From Cytidiella melzeri (Eukaryota; Basidiomycota; Agaricomycetes; Polyporales; Irpicaceae), in contig JABYQR010000007.1 in assembly GCA_022592445.1 (NCBI GenBank), positions 186,001 through 250,000 on the forward strand: a stretch of DNA of 64,000 nt, in the 5' to 3' direction. Below the pieces are notes generated by a model. It did not search any database, was not told the origin of the DNA, and saw only the letters and a program-made list of their open reading frames with translations. The position numbers and the translations under genes were made by a program. Each line of letters opens with the position of its first letter. The stretch's first letter is position 1. This document shows, one piece after another, positions 1 through 9,283 of this stretch.

Positions 1-1872
1 GATTTAGCGAAGTAGAAAAGATATCACAAGTGATACTCACGCGACGTCGTCCCTAATGACTTCGGGGAGCTCCCAGACGACGAGACCTCCATCGGAAGTC
101 ACACCCGCCAATCTGTTCCCGTGAACGGACATATCACTCACGGTGACAGAGGTTGGGAATAGCGGTGGCAGCTGGAGTAGGGTACGATCACCGCTCGAGC
201 GCGAGATAACCCTGACACGACCTAAAAGTCACGTTGTAGCATGTCACAACTCACATCGGTGTAGCTTGCTTACCTTTCGACATTCCGTACGCTACCCAGT
301 GAGTAGCTCCAATGGTGCTTCCAGGCAAGAAGGTCGAGTCCACTTTGACCAAGGCAATGGCCGTAGACTTGACGGTATCGTGAGGAGCCTGAACCTCGTC
401 AAGCGGCTGAGAGACATCGACTATGATAGTCTGCTGTACAATGCTATACAAGATGTGTCAGGACTGTACGAGTTAGCCGCAAATTACTGCTGCTTACTTC
501 GTGGTAGTTTTTCCCTTCATGACTTGGTTCTTGGCACGAGGCTCTTGACGGAACGAGCCAGGAACGTGCTGATTGTTGTCCTTCGGTCCCGACTGGTAGT
601 TACCCAGACCGGCGGGTCCTATCGGCGATTCCGCAGACCGTCGCTGCTGACGAGCCTGCACGACTGGCTTGGGAGGCGACGCGCGAGGCGAAGACGTGCC
701 CTGCTGAGTGGGCTGTGGTGGCAGGGGTCGCGACCTGGTTGGTTCGGCGATCGGAGTAAGGTCCTCCTGAGGAGCATAAGGGTCAAACTGAGCGGTCACA
801 GACTGCGCGGGAGGCGGAAGGGACCCTTGTCCCCTTGTGAGCTGATCCATGAGGTTCTCGACGGATTTGCGCTTAGGATCCATCGACACCGCAGTCCACG
901 ATGATACTTCGTCGGATGTACTAGGAGCGCTGGAAGGCTGAGTAGGTACTGGCTTCCTCTTCTGTTGCTGGGTAGCTGGAGGGTTTGAAAGGGCATCGAA
1001 TGGAGAAGTGAATTCGAATATCGACCTTCTTCCTGGCGAAGGTGGACGCTGCTGCTGAGGAGTCTCGCTCGCAGGAGTGGGGTCAAGGGAGATGAAAGAA
1101 CTATCGCCGTAGAAATCGGTCGATCCCTGGGACTGAGGGTCAATGTGAGAGGTAAGATAAGTCGGAGATGGTCCTCCTGAGCCTACGGAGCCGACGGAAT
1201 AAGGAGGCGGCTGCGTCTCGTTGCCGAATTTGGCACTGAATGAGAGACAGTATATTAGTATGGCTGAGGTTTCGCATACCGCGCCACGACATCCGCTGGG
1301 CGTATCGCATGCAATGCACATATAGGAGATACTCACCCAGACATGAGCTGCTCAAGCAAAAACTTTCCCTGCGACTCGCTCGTAGATGCTGGTGGCGCTC
1401 TTGGCGCAGACCCCGGGGGTGTCGGGACTTGTTGAGGAACATTGACAGCCATCGGCTGTGTGTTTGTGCTGGTGGTGGGGACAACTGGAGAGGTGACTGC
1501 ACCTAATAAAGATAATAACGCGTTCTGCCTGTCTGCAGTAACGTGGCTTGGGCCTGAATGAGACGAAGAGACGGATGCAGCATTCCCCGAAGCTGGCGTT
1601 GCGGGTCCGGAATGTGGCACGTTCTCAGGAGAAAATACGTTAGAGACGGCGGCAGGAGGCTGCGGGCTGACTTGGGGTTGCGCCGGCGCTGTCAGATTGT
1701 GGAAAAGCGAGTCAAGAGCATTAGCAGCAGTCGTGTTTGTGTCGTGGTGAGATAGTGAGGCAGTAGACTGCTGCTCCAGCTGCAGAGGCGGGGTATTGAC
1801 TCGGAATGGTTGGTGAGGAGGCGGCGATGGGCCGCGAGAGAACAAGTTCTCTCTGTTCGCGATAGAATCCAT
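1..1872 (-). CDS. EDC4/Ge-1-like mRNA-decapping scaffold, 3' end cut by the window edge
   Basis: Reads leftwards from an ATG at 1872; the C-terminal part lies beyond base 1. The first ~400 residues are low-complexity, rich in Pro, Ser and Gln, with a short conserved-looking helix (NALLSLLGA) and a second one (GKFLLEQLMSG) just before an intron near 1250-1335. After a further long disordered stretch and introns near 450-495 and 235-250 comes beta-propeller-like sequence with DMSVHGNRLAGVTSDG and VVWELPEVIRDD. WD40 repeats combined with long Ser/Pro linkers fit EDC4 (Ge-1), the P-body protein that joins Dcp1/Dcp2 to other decapping factors. In animal EDC4 the WD40 domain comes first, whereas here disordered sequence precedes it, as I expect for fungal relatives. 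That a gene is present is clear; the EDC4 name is an inference from domain order and the WD40 sequence. Confidence 0.6.
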
Positions 1873-4070
1873 GGTTATCGCGGACGATGTGAAGCCTCAA
1901 CCCAGAGAGATGCGACTGTGTAAGAGAGGGAAGGAGGAGGCGATGGTCGAGTGAAGAGACCAGAGATGAAGAACTCCTGTGAACGACTCTGCCTTGCGTC
2001 GACCTCATTGCAGACACGAGGCTCCCCGCAACTTGCCGAAAACGCGTCAACGTAAGCCTGAGCAAACTCGACTCAATTATCGTCCAATGCGAGGCATGTC
2101 CACAATACATCCTCTTCACACAAAGCTCGTCGTCGTCGCGGGACCGAGTGCTGATGTTCGTAGTACAATAGGTCGTCCCAAACACCGACAAGCTGTTGTC
2201 GAAGATCTACACATTACCCATGCTTGGTCTTCCTAGGTCTGGCCATTGTGAGTTGATATCGCAGGAAAGCGTCCACAGCACGGTGTCGTCGCATGCATCC
2301 GAAAAAAAAACAAGCCTCGTCGTAAACGTACGGTGATACTGACATAGACTGGAAATTCCACACCACCAGCCAGATAACGATGGCATGCAGGTATACACGT
2401 TTCTCCATCTGCTGTGTTGCGGAGTGGCAAATCGCAGTCGTAAAACTGTCAGATGCTTCCTCACATCGCGAAACGGAGGTTTCTTCGTGAAACTTGATCA
2501 TAAATTTACGGCTATGATTGCAGTCCAAGCCGCTACTGGTCACTGCAAAGCGTGAGTGAACTCATCTATTGCTCTGGACCGAAGAACTCACAATGCGTTC
2601 TGCTAGTGCAGCTGAGATCAGCTCGCCGCCGCCTCGAGGTCATCATATGGACTGTGATCGGCTGCAAGAATACAGACCGCACGCAGCTAACACGCCATCT
2701 CCGAGCACAGAACTGCGGTGGGCAGGAGTCAAGTGAATACCGGTGGGTAAATTGGGTATGGACACCCTGTACGACGCCATGACAGCATACTATGTGCTGT
2801 AAGAGAGATACCAGGAGAAGGAATGTTGTATGAAGGCCAGGCGACGCCGCGCAGCCCGGATGTGAATGCGCGAAGCAGGTACGACTGAGAGATGATAGGC
2901 TGGATAGTCTTTGATCCGACGGATGGGATCCTAGTACTGTAGTCCAACTGAGCGCGTCATGGATCATTCTATTGTATGAAGGTGGCCACGTTATCAGGCA
3001 AAAGGTTAGGAAGCTATGCCTAGCTGTTTTGACTTCACCGGGACGGTACGCCCGACAAGCACATTACGCCGTGTCAAGCCCCTGCACCGGTGCGCGAGTG
3101 GAAAATGCTTGCTATAGGTCAAATTCACGCGTATCGTACGTGATAGCCCAGTGTTGACGACAATCGTAACCGTGCGTCGTCGAAGATGAAGGTCCCAGCG
3201 ATGCAACAGGACGATGAGTAAGGTGTGAAAGCTAACCTCAGGGATGTACTAACTGACCATCTAGACCGCATGGCAGCTGATTAGATGACAATATGTGTCT
3301 CGGTCCTGATGAAAGCAGCAGCTAGTCAATCCTGCCAAAGATAGCATGTGCGGGGTAGAAGTGTGCGGTTTTGACGATGTGTCCATCTATCAGGCATACA
3401 TAGCTGGACTTTCGTCGTGAAAGATATCCTATTGGCTATCGGTATGCCCATCAAGTCCAGAAAACGCACTGACTCGATTCCTTGGGCTTCCATCTTGCTG
3501 CCATTTTCTGTGACTGAATCCCCGGATGAGTGCAAGGACGGATGCGCCAAAATATTCTCTGTTCTTTCATCGACGTGAGCCCCACATGTCAATGTATGTG
3601 GATTCGGCAAGTACGTACGTGATTACGGCATTGACAATTTCTAGATCGACGGGCCTAAGCTATGGGTCTACTGTAGGGATGTGACATACCTCCTACTTAG
3701 TCGCTGAATGCCAGTGCTCTACCGACATTCCGACAGGGCCAACAACAGCTGACGGCTGTATCTAAAATGCATATGGTTAGTGAACATGTCGTTGAATCAC
3801 ATAACGGCAATCCCAGAACGGGCCGCCTTGCTAGCCTGTGACACGAGGGATTTGTTGGAGAGATGAGGGTTTTATTGGAGTGGCCGCGGCACCATCCGCT
3901 AACATTGTTACTTGATCGGGCTGTGGCGTAGCTGGCGCTGATGTAAACAAGCACATACAATCGAATCGATAAAAGCTGCCCCCTTCGAGATACCACAGGA
4001 GCCCATAACTTGAACGCTTTTCCCTGCCAATTACCTCTGCACAAACTTCACAAAGTCAACTCTGCTTATC
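1873..4070. other. Gene-poor stretch, no supported gene
   Basis: The first few hundred bases are presumably the promoter of the minus-strand gene that starts at 1872. Beyond that there are only short open frames without recognisable domains. The most coding-like is a minus-strand frame at 3326-3610 (94 codons), which has no partner exons I could join and no family I recognise. The last part should hold the promoter of the metallothionein gene at 4071; a weak TATA-like run (GATAAAAG) sits about 100 bases before its ATG. Confidence 0.5.
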
Positions 4071-4275
4071 ATGTCCACTGTGAGTACCTTTGCACGCAGC
4101 TACATAGTTCGACATCGGCTTACCCTTGTGTCATAATAGCCTGTTCAAAGCTGTGGTTCCGCAACCTGCAATTGCGGCGCTAGGTACGCCCAGTTCTCTT
4201 CACCCCATGGCGTTCGTTCACTATACATCCGTCACCATCAGCTGCCAGTGCAAGCCCAACGAGTGCAAGTGCTAA
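4071..4275 (+). CDS. Fungal copper-type metallothionein, 28 residues, three exons
   Basis: A small gene hidden by its introns: exon 1 4071-4079 (ATG TCC ACT), exon 2 4140-4183, exon 3 4242-4275 ending in TAA. Introns begin GTGAGT and GTACGC and end TAG and CAG. The three exons total 87 bases and give a 28-residue protein with seven cysteines at positions 8, 13, 15, 19, 21, 26 and 28, including the run CNCGASCQC. Seven Cys in Cys-X-Cys pairs within 25-30 residues is the pattern of fungal copper metallothioneins such as the Neurospora and Agaricus proteins, which bind Cu(I) in the cytosol and buffer or detoxify copper. There is no signal peptide and no aromatic residue. Spacing between pairs differs somewhat from the Neurospora protein. 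The frame, splice sites and Cys pattern all agree, so I consider this real although only 28 codons long. Confidence 0.85.
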
Positions 4276-6794
4276 ACACGTCGTCCAATACACTGCGCCG
4301 TCGTCAGCCTCACTCATGGTGCCCGTGCTGACATCATGTCGCTCACTCGTGATGGATTGATTTACGGTGGAGGAGAATGTATTGCTACTATATAGCGAAT
4401 TGTATCATCACCAATCCAATTTCCATTGAATCGCTTTATACGTCCTGCTGCGAAGCGTACAGATTTTCGCACGTAAAAGTCGTTCCTTGTGCCGTGTTGT
4501 GGCGGGGTACTGACTGTCGGTCTGATAGATACCACCATGTGTTGGGACTCACCTAGTCCAAGTTAGACTCGCGTCGACGCCATTGGAACGCGCCAACCGA
4601 TAAAAGCAAGGTAGGCGCGAGCTTATCAGACGGCTGGGGACGAGCTTACCAGCCGATATGCATCCCTGGTCTTCACGACAACTCAAGGATCATTAATATC
4701 TGAGAAAGTCAGTCAAACACGGAACTCCCGCCGCCATTCAGACTGAGTACATCTGCCGAGTCACCGCTAGAGCGTGCGTAAGGGTGGCTCGCTCAGCGAC
4801 CTCTTCGCATTTCTATCCAACGGCTGGAAAGGCTGCGGGGTAGACAAACGAGCTATGAGCAAGAAAGTTGCGCACAATGTCAGTGGATCACTCCACCTAC
4901 ATAGCCGTCCTGACGAGAGCATTCTGTATGGCTCGAGGGCATTGCCATCGTGCTGTCCAAGTCGCTTGTAGAGGTTGCAGCGGCGAGAGTGACAAGCTGT
5001 AATGGGTTAGACATCGTCAGGTTAAACATCGTCCAAACTTTGTACAATAGTCTGGCCTCCGAAATCGATAACCCGTTTCTCGCCCTGTTCCGCTCGCGAA
5101 CCTCGTCACCATATGCATACCGCGAAAGATTGATGCATATGCATCGAATCTGCGAATGATATCGCCTGTGGGACTGTGTGCCAGCATTTTTCTATAACTT
5201 TCGCTTGAGTCCGAACAGTTTCTGGTCGTCGTTTGGTGCAGTGGTCCTTCACGCGCACAACACATACCTAGTACGGGTGATGCCACTAGTAGGGATGGCA
5301 CAATGCCAGGTGCATAACCAACCCCACGCTCCGACTCAGACTAGGTGAAGGGTATTGTTCGGCATCTTGCAGAGCACCGTTTGCTTGAACGAAGTTACGA
5401 CCTGATTCCGCGCGGCAAAAGCCAACCGTTCGTCCTTGAATGCGATGATGACCGCCTCAAATAGATAGCTCACCTGAGTTGGTGTAACAGTGCGCGTCGA
5501 AGAAAAGTAGCCTGTAAGATGTCTTGCACTTGGCGCTTCCCTTGCTGTCAGGCCAGGGGTGAGATTGTATTGCACACGTTGGAAGACGATGAAAGACATC
5601 TCACCATGTTCAAAACGATCCACCATGTGCAACTTTTGAGTAGCTTTGGGACCATCGTCATTGCCCGTCACAACATCTCTGTCTTTGAATCCTAAGCCGC
5701 AGCCCAGCTACTTCGCCATCTTGAACTTGGCTCTGCAATGCACAACATAGAGTAGCCTGAGCCAGGAGCATGTTGGACGGTATCGCTTTCCGATGAACCT
5801 TGTGTGCCGTGCAAGCCGAGGTTTCTCATTCCTCGTAAGACCGCGTGCATACTTCCCAACAAGACCATATGGGCTGTTGTGCTGACTTGTGACTGCGCCC
5901 TATGTGCCATGATGAACGAGATGTGGGAGCCCACACCTACACTACCCAATTCGTGAGAAGCCATCTGCGCTGCCGCCAGTCGAGATGGAATCCAAACCGC
6001 AGATCGTCCCATCCAAGTCTTGGAAGTGCAGAAGAGAGATTGGCCAGTCAGCACCCGTCCATGGCCGCCGCGCAGTTGAATTCAGCTTTGTGGTGCCTCT
6101 GTCTTGGAGCTGCCCTATTCAGTGATGAATACTCATCAGGAAGAACGTCTGAGATTGTAGCCTTCACCTTGTATACCTGCAACCTGGTTCCATGGGCATC
6201 CACGGGTTCCCCGCACCTCAATCAAGCGCTCCAAGCAAACAATATGAAGCTCCCCTATTGACGGCGTGACCGGAAGCTATCAGCTGCAATCAGGTTTGAC
6301 CGCAGTACGTGCAGTGACGGAAATGCCAGAGGGGGGGATTGAAGATTGCTGGCCATTCTCCGAGGAAAGAGCACAGGGAGCAAGTGATCCTGTACGTATA
6401 TATCACACCCTATTCCCTAAATTTCAGGGATTATGGTGGCAATGAGCCTTTTTACATATATCCTGCAGCAAGTTGCGCACCTGTTGGTCATGCTCCCTTT
6501 TTTCGACATCTTCTCGCCATACACCCCTCCATCCGTCCACCGGCACCATGACCCATCGATGCGCTATACCACCGTGGCAGATAGACGTACCACTCCTGAG
6601 CTGAATACTCGTTGGATTATCGATTAAAACCAAACCTTGGACAAGTGGGAGCCAAACACTGCAACGACGTAGCCGTATGAACATAAGCGCGTTCCCAGAT
6701 TGAGGATAGGGAGTAGAAAATACAACATTGCTCAAAAGCGACGCGAGGTTTCATGGTTGCTGCTCCGAGGACATGCACGTACGACGGGTCGGTG
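4276..6794. other. Gene-poor stretch with unrecognised open frames
   Basis: No gene could be assigned. Two neighbouring minus-strand frames look somewhat coding-like: 5336-5671 (111 codons, containing YLFEAVIIAFKDERLAFAAR) and 5692-6054 (120 codons). They may be exons or relics of one gene, but I found no convincing join, start or family. A third minus-strand frame at 6424-6735 ends in a charged segment (WREDVEKREHDQQ). The region may be a decayed gene or simply intergenic. Confidence 0.35.
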
Positions 6795-6809
6795 GTGGAA
6801 GGTTGTGTC
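6795..6809. repeat. Target-site duplication, left copy
   Basis: GTGGAAGGTTGTGTC, identical to 8957-8971. It directly abuts the T run (poly(A) tail on the minus strand) of the retroelement at 6810-8956. The bases just outside the match differ (G here against C at 8956 on one side, T at 6810 against A at 8972 on the other), so the repeat is exactly 15 bp. Confidence 0.95.
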
Positions 6810-8956
6810 TTTTTTTTTTTTTTTGATTCAACTATATATTCAGCGCGGCGTAAGACCAGAGCGCGTACAACTTATACAAGTGCGTAAAGATGGGTGACAC
6901 CTAGTCGGTGTGGCTACGGAGACTCTAAGAGTAGATGTACTTTAGCAGTACTGACAGGATAGTGTTGCAGAGAACAAGGGACTAAGTGCCTTTGGCCTTG
7001 CCTTTGACCTTGCGCCTATTGGTGTAGGTGTCAGACGCAGCTTTAGGATTATGGGGTTGGTGGTCGCGAATCCAGCTGGACTCACGACGGTGATGATAGA
7101 AAGGGCATGAAACAGAGTCAGCGCGGTGCGCTGATGTACAGTTGAAACACTGCTCGGTAGTACCGTGCAGTGTATCCGAATGAGAGCGCTCATCGTGTGA
7201 ACCTGCACACCTAGCACAGCGAGGGATGGACGAACGACAAAGGCCAGCGGAATGGCCCCACCGTTGACAGATAGTGCAGCGAGGCACCAGTGGGTGCACA
7301 TTAGAGACTTCAGCTGGCTTCTGAAAGCCTGTTCCAATGGAGACTGGCACCGAGAGCAGGCGTCTGAGTGTTGTGCGCTTTGTGTCGTCAATAATATCAA
7401 CATATAAAACACCAAAGGCGGGAGAATTCTTGGGAGCAAAAAGACGGGGGGGACCAGCCAGTTGAACGGATGCCCATGTGTTATTGGCTTGGAGCTGAGA
7501 AAGGAGATCGGCAGTGGAAGTGGCAGTACCATCTGCACGAAAGAGAGGAATGCGCCGAAAGAAAACACTACTCTTGATCTGGTAGCGTTGGACCATGAGT
7601 GGCATTGGAGCAGATGCTACAGCAGTGAAGAACGACGAGGCAGCTTTGTCAATATCATGTGTGGGCGGGGATGAAAACAAGAGTCGGTATCCAACTGAAT
7701 GAATCCAGCGGACCGCTTGAAGAGTGGAAAGATTACAGGTGGGGTACTTCTGCCTGCAGAAACTGAGGAAGTCCTGAAAGACCTCTGGGTCAGGAGGCAG
7801 CTGGGAGAGAGGGACCAATGCTGCATTGGGAAAGGGGATCGTGATTGAGTTGAGAGCGCGCTTATTGACCCGGGCACGCTTCTTCTTGGACCTTTGTGTG
7901 TGGGAACGCAGGGCACGTGAAGCAAGTTGGATGGCTTCAGCAGAAGAGACCAATGGACAGGCCTTGGCAATAGCCTCTGCAGTCTGAGTAATTTTGCGGA
8001 GGGGGGAAGGAGAGGATGCCACTGCAGCAGCGGCAGCAGATTTAGCAGCGGTGGTAGATGAGGCACCAGCAGCAGGAATAGGAGGTGTCATAGGCAGCGT
8101 AGCCTGGAGGGGGTGGCGGGGTTCCAGGGGCTTCCAGGCCTGGAAGAATTCTGAAAGTGCTTCGTGAGCAGGGCGCCACAAAGCAGAACTTTGAGTGGAA
8201 GAGGGCATGGATGACGCAGCACTGAAGGCAGCCCCATGTGTGGACAGGATGGCAGCTGCAGCTCGGAGAGACTGAGCAAGCATGCTGATTGATTCTGAGA
8301 GTGGAGTTGGGCCCTCTGCTGTCGCAGCGGGAGGAGAGAATGGTACAGCTGAGAGAGAGGGGACAGCTGGTGGGGATAGCGCAGACTCGAGAGATGAATC
8401 TGGCAGCATGAGAGGTGGCTCAGATACAAGGCCAAGCACCGGGGAGGTGACCCTTTCTATCTCCATCTGAGGAGGAGGCGGAGGAGGGCGAGGCGGAGGA
8501 GAATCCTGGATTGCCTCCAGGATTCGGTCAATCGAGGCTGCCTCAGAGGCAGCGGCCGCCCGTTGTTGCGCACGTTTGCGCTTCTTGAGATTCTTCGTGC
8601 TCTTGCCTTGAACAGCAGGCTCAGGGGAAGGAGCAGTGGGGATGGGAGGTGGCATTGGCAGGATGCCATCTGGAATCGGGATGTCGTGAAGGTCACAATA
8701 GAAGGCAACCACGGACCGCGCGTAATTTTCCGAGCCTGGTGACTCTGGGACTGAGTGGAAGCACTTGAGTGTCCAGTCGATGAAGGATGGAGGCCTGGGA
8801 TCCTGAAGACCCCAGCTATCGTAGAAGATGTTGTAGACATTGACAAACTGCGCAAGCTTGTCAGAAAACTGATGAGGGTTGGAGAGGAGGGTTTTTGGGT
8901 CGACCGAACCACGAGCGTCTAAGTAGCACATGGTGGTTCGAGGTCAAGAAGCGATC
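6810..8956 (-). mobile_element. Non-LTR retroelement carrying ORF1 only (half-LINE)
   Basis: Minus-strand element of 2147 bp. From its 5' end: a 25-base leader (8932-8956), one intact 649-codon ORF1 (6982-8931), a 157-base 3' tail (6825-6981) and a 15-base poly(A) tail seen as T at 6810-6824. A perfect 15-bp target-site duplication flanks it, which is the mark of target-primed reverse transcription. No endonuclease or reverse transcriptase frame is present: ORF1 is followed directly by the short tail. The insertion therefore looks complete but cannot copy itself. This resembles mammalian HAL1 elements, which keep only ORF1 of L1; a copy of a spliced or internally deleted LINE RNA is the main alternative. 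Confidence 0.85.
6982..8931 (-). CDS. LINE ORF1 (gag-like nucleocapsid protein) with CCHC zinc knuckles
   Basis: 649 residues without introns or stops; the ATG at 8931 lies 25 bases from the element's 5' end. N-terminal ~110 residues are globular. Then come a basic patch (KKRKRAQQR), a poly-Pro run and long Ala/Pro/Ser-rich linkers. A second globular part at about residues 370-540 should be the RNA-binding region. Near the C terminus lie Cys/His knuckles: CTICQRWGH followed by C, then CARCAGSHDE and CFNCTSAH followed by C, a CCHC series typical of ORF1 proteins of fungal Tad-like and other LINEs. The end is basic (RRKVKGKAKG). The protein should coat element RNA in a ribonucleoprotein and act as nucleic-acid chaperone. 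An open frame of this length argues that the copy is young. Confidence 0.85.
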   Translation of the reverse strand: MCYLDARGSVDPKTLLSNPHQFSDKLAQFVNVYNIFYDSWGLQDPRPPSFIDWTLKCFHSVPESPGSENYARSVVAFYCDLHDIPIPDGILPMPPPIPTAPSPEPAVQGKSTKNLKKRKRAQQRAAAASEAASIDRILEAIQDSPPPRPPPPPPQMEIERVTSPVLGLVSEPPLMLPDSSLESALSPPAVPSLSAVPFSPPAATAEGPTPLSESISMLAQSLRAAAAILSTHGAAFSAASSMPSSTQSSALWRPAHEALSEFFQAWKPLEPRHPLQATLPMTPPIPAAGASSTTAAKSAAAAAVASSPSPLRKITQTAEAIAKACPLVSSAEAIQLASRALRSHTQRSKKKRARVNKRALNSITIPFPNAALVPLSQLPPDPEVFQDFLSFCRQKYPTCNLSTLQAVRWIHSVGYRLLFSSPPTHDIDKAASSFFTAVASAPMPLMVQRYQIKSSVFFRRIPLFRADGTATSTADLLSQLQANNTWASVQLAGPPRLFAPKNSPAFGVLYVDIIDDTKRTTLRRLLSVPVSIGTGFQKPAEVSNVHPLVPRCTICQRWGHSAGLCRSSIPRCARCAGSHDERSHSDTLHGTTEQCFNCTSAHRADSVSCPFYHHRRESSWIRDHQPHNPKAASDTYTNRRKVKGKAKGT

Positions 8957-8971
8957 GTGGAAGGTTGTGTC
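8957..8971. repeat. Target-site duplication, right copy
   Basis: GTGGAAGGTTGTGTC, identical to 6795-6809; it marks the 5' end of the minus-strand half-LINE. Removing 6810-8971 restores the empty site. Confidence 0.95.
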
Positions 8972-9283
8972 AGCGCTTATGGGACCCGATTTTCGCTGTG
9001 GGTTTGACCGTCACAACGACCCAAAGCGGAGAGTTACTGGCGACTTCAATTGCTTGGATTGATAACGCCTGTCGGAGATTCACGCTATGTTTCAAGTTGA
9101 ACCAGGCCGCAGATGGGGGAGTTGCTCAGCACGACACCGTCCGAGCAACTCTTTGAAGGTTTGCATGCAGCATGCATATAGCATTGGAAGGGATTGAGGT
9201 AATAGCAATAATGTATACGCATACATTGGACCTGCTCGCAACGTTCTCCGAGCTCGCAGGCAGAGCATGCAATATCTGAGCTT
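8972..9283. other. Intergenic, nothing recognised
   Basis: Sequence between the retroelement and the 3' end of the Rab geranylgeranyltransferase gene. Only short chance frames are seen; part of it is probably that gene's 3' untranslated region. Confidence 0.4.

Noticed and set aside
143..904. A 253-codon plus-strand frame
   Set aside because: It lies antisense to the Pro/Ser-rich EDC4-like exons and is full of Arg and Leu from reversed low-complexity codons; a shadow frame.
6810..8956. LTR retrotransposon gag
   Set aside because: No long terminal repeats; a poly(A) tail and 15-bp target duplication point to a non-LTR element.
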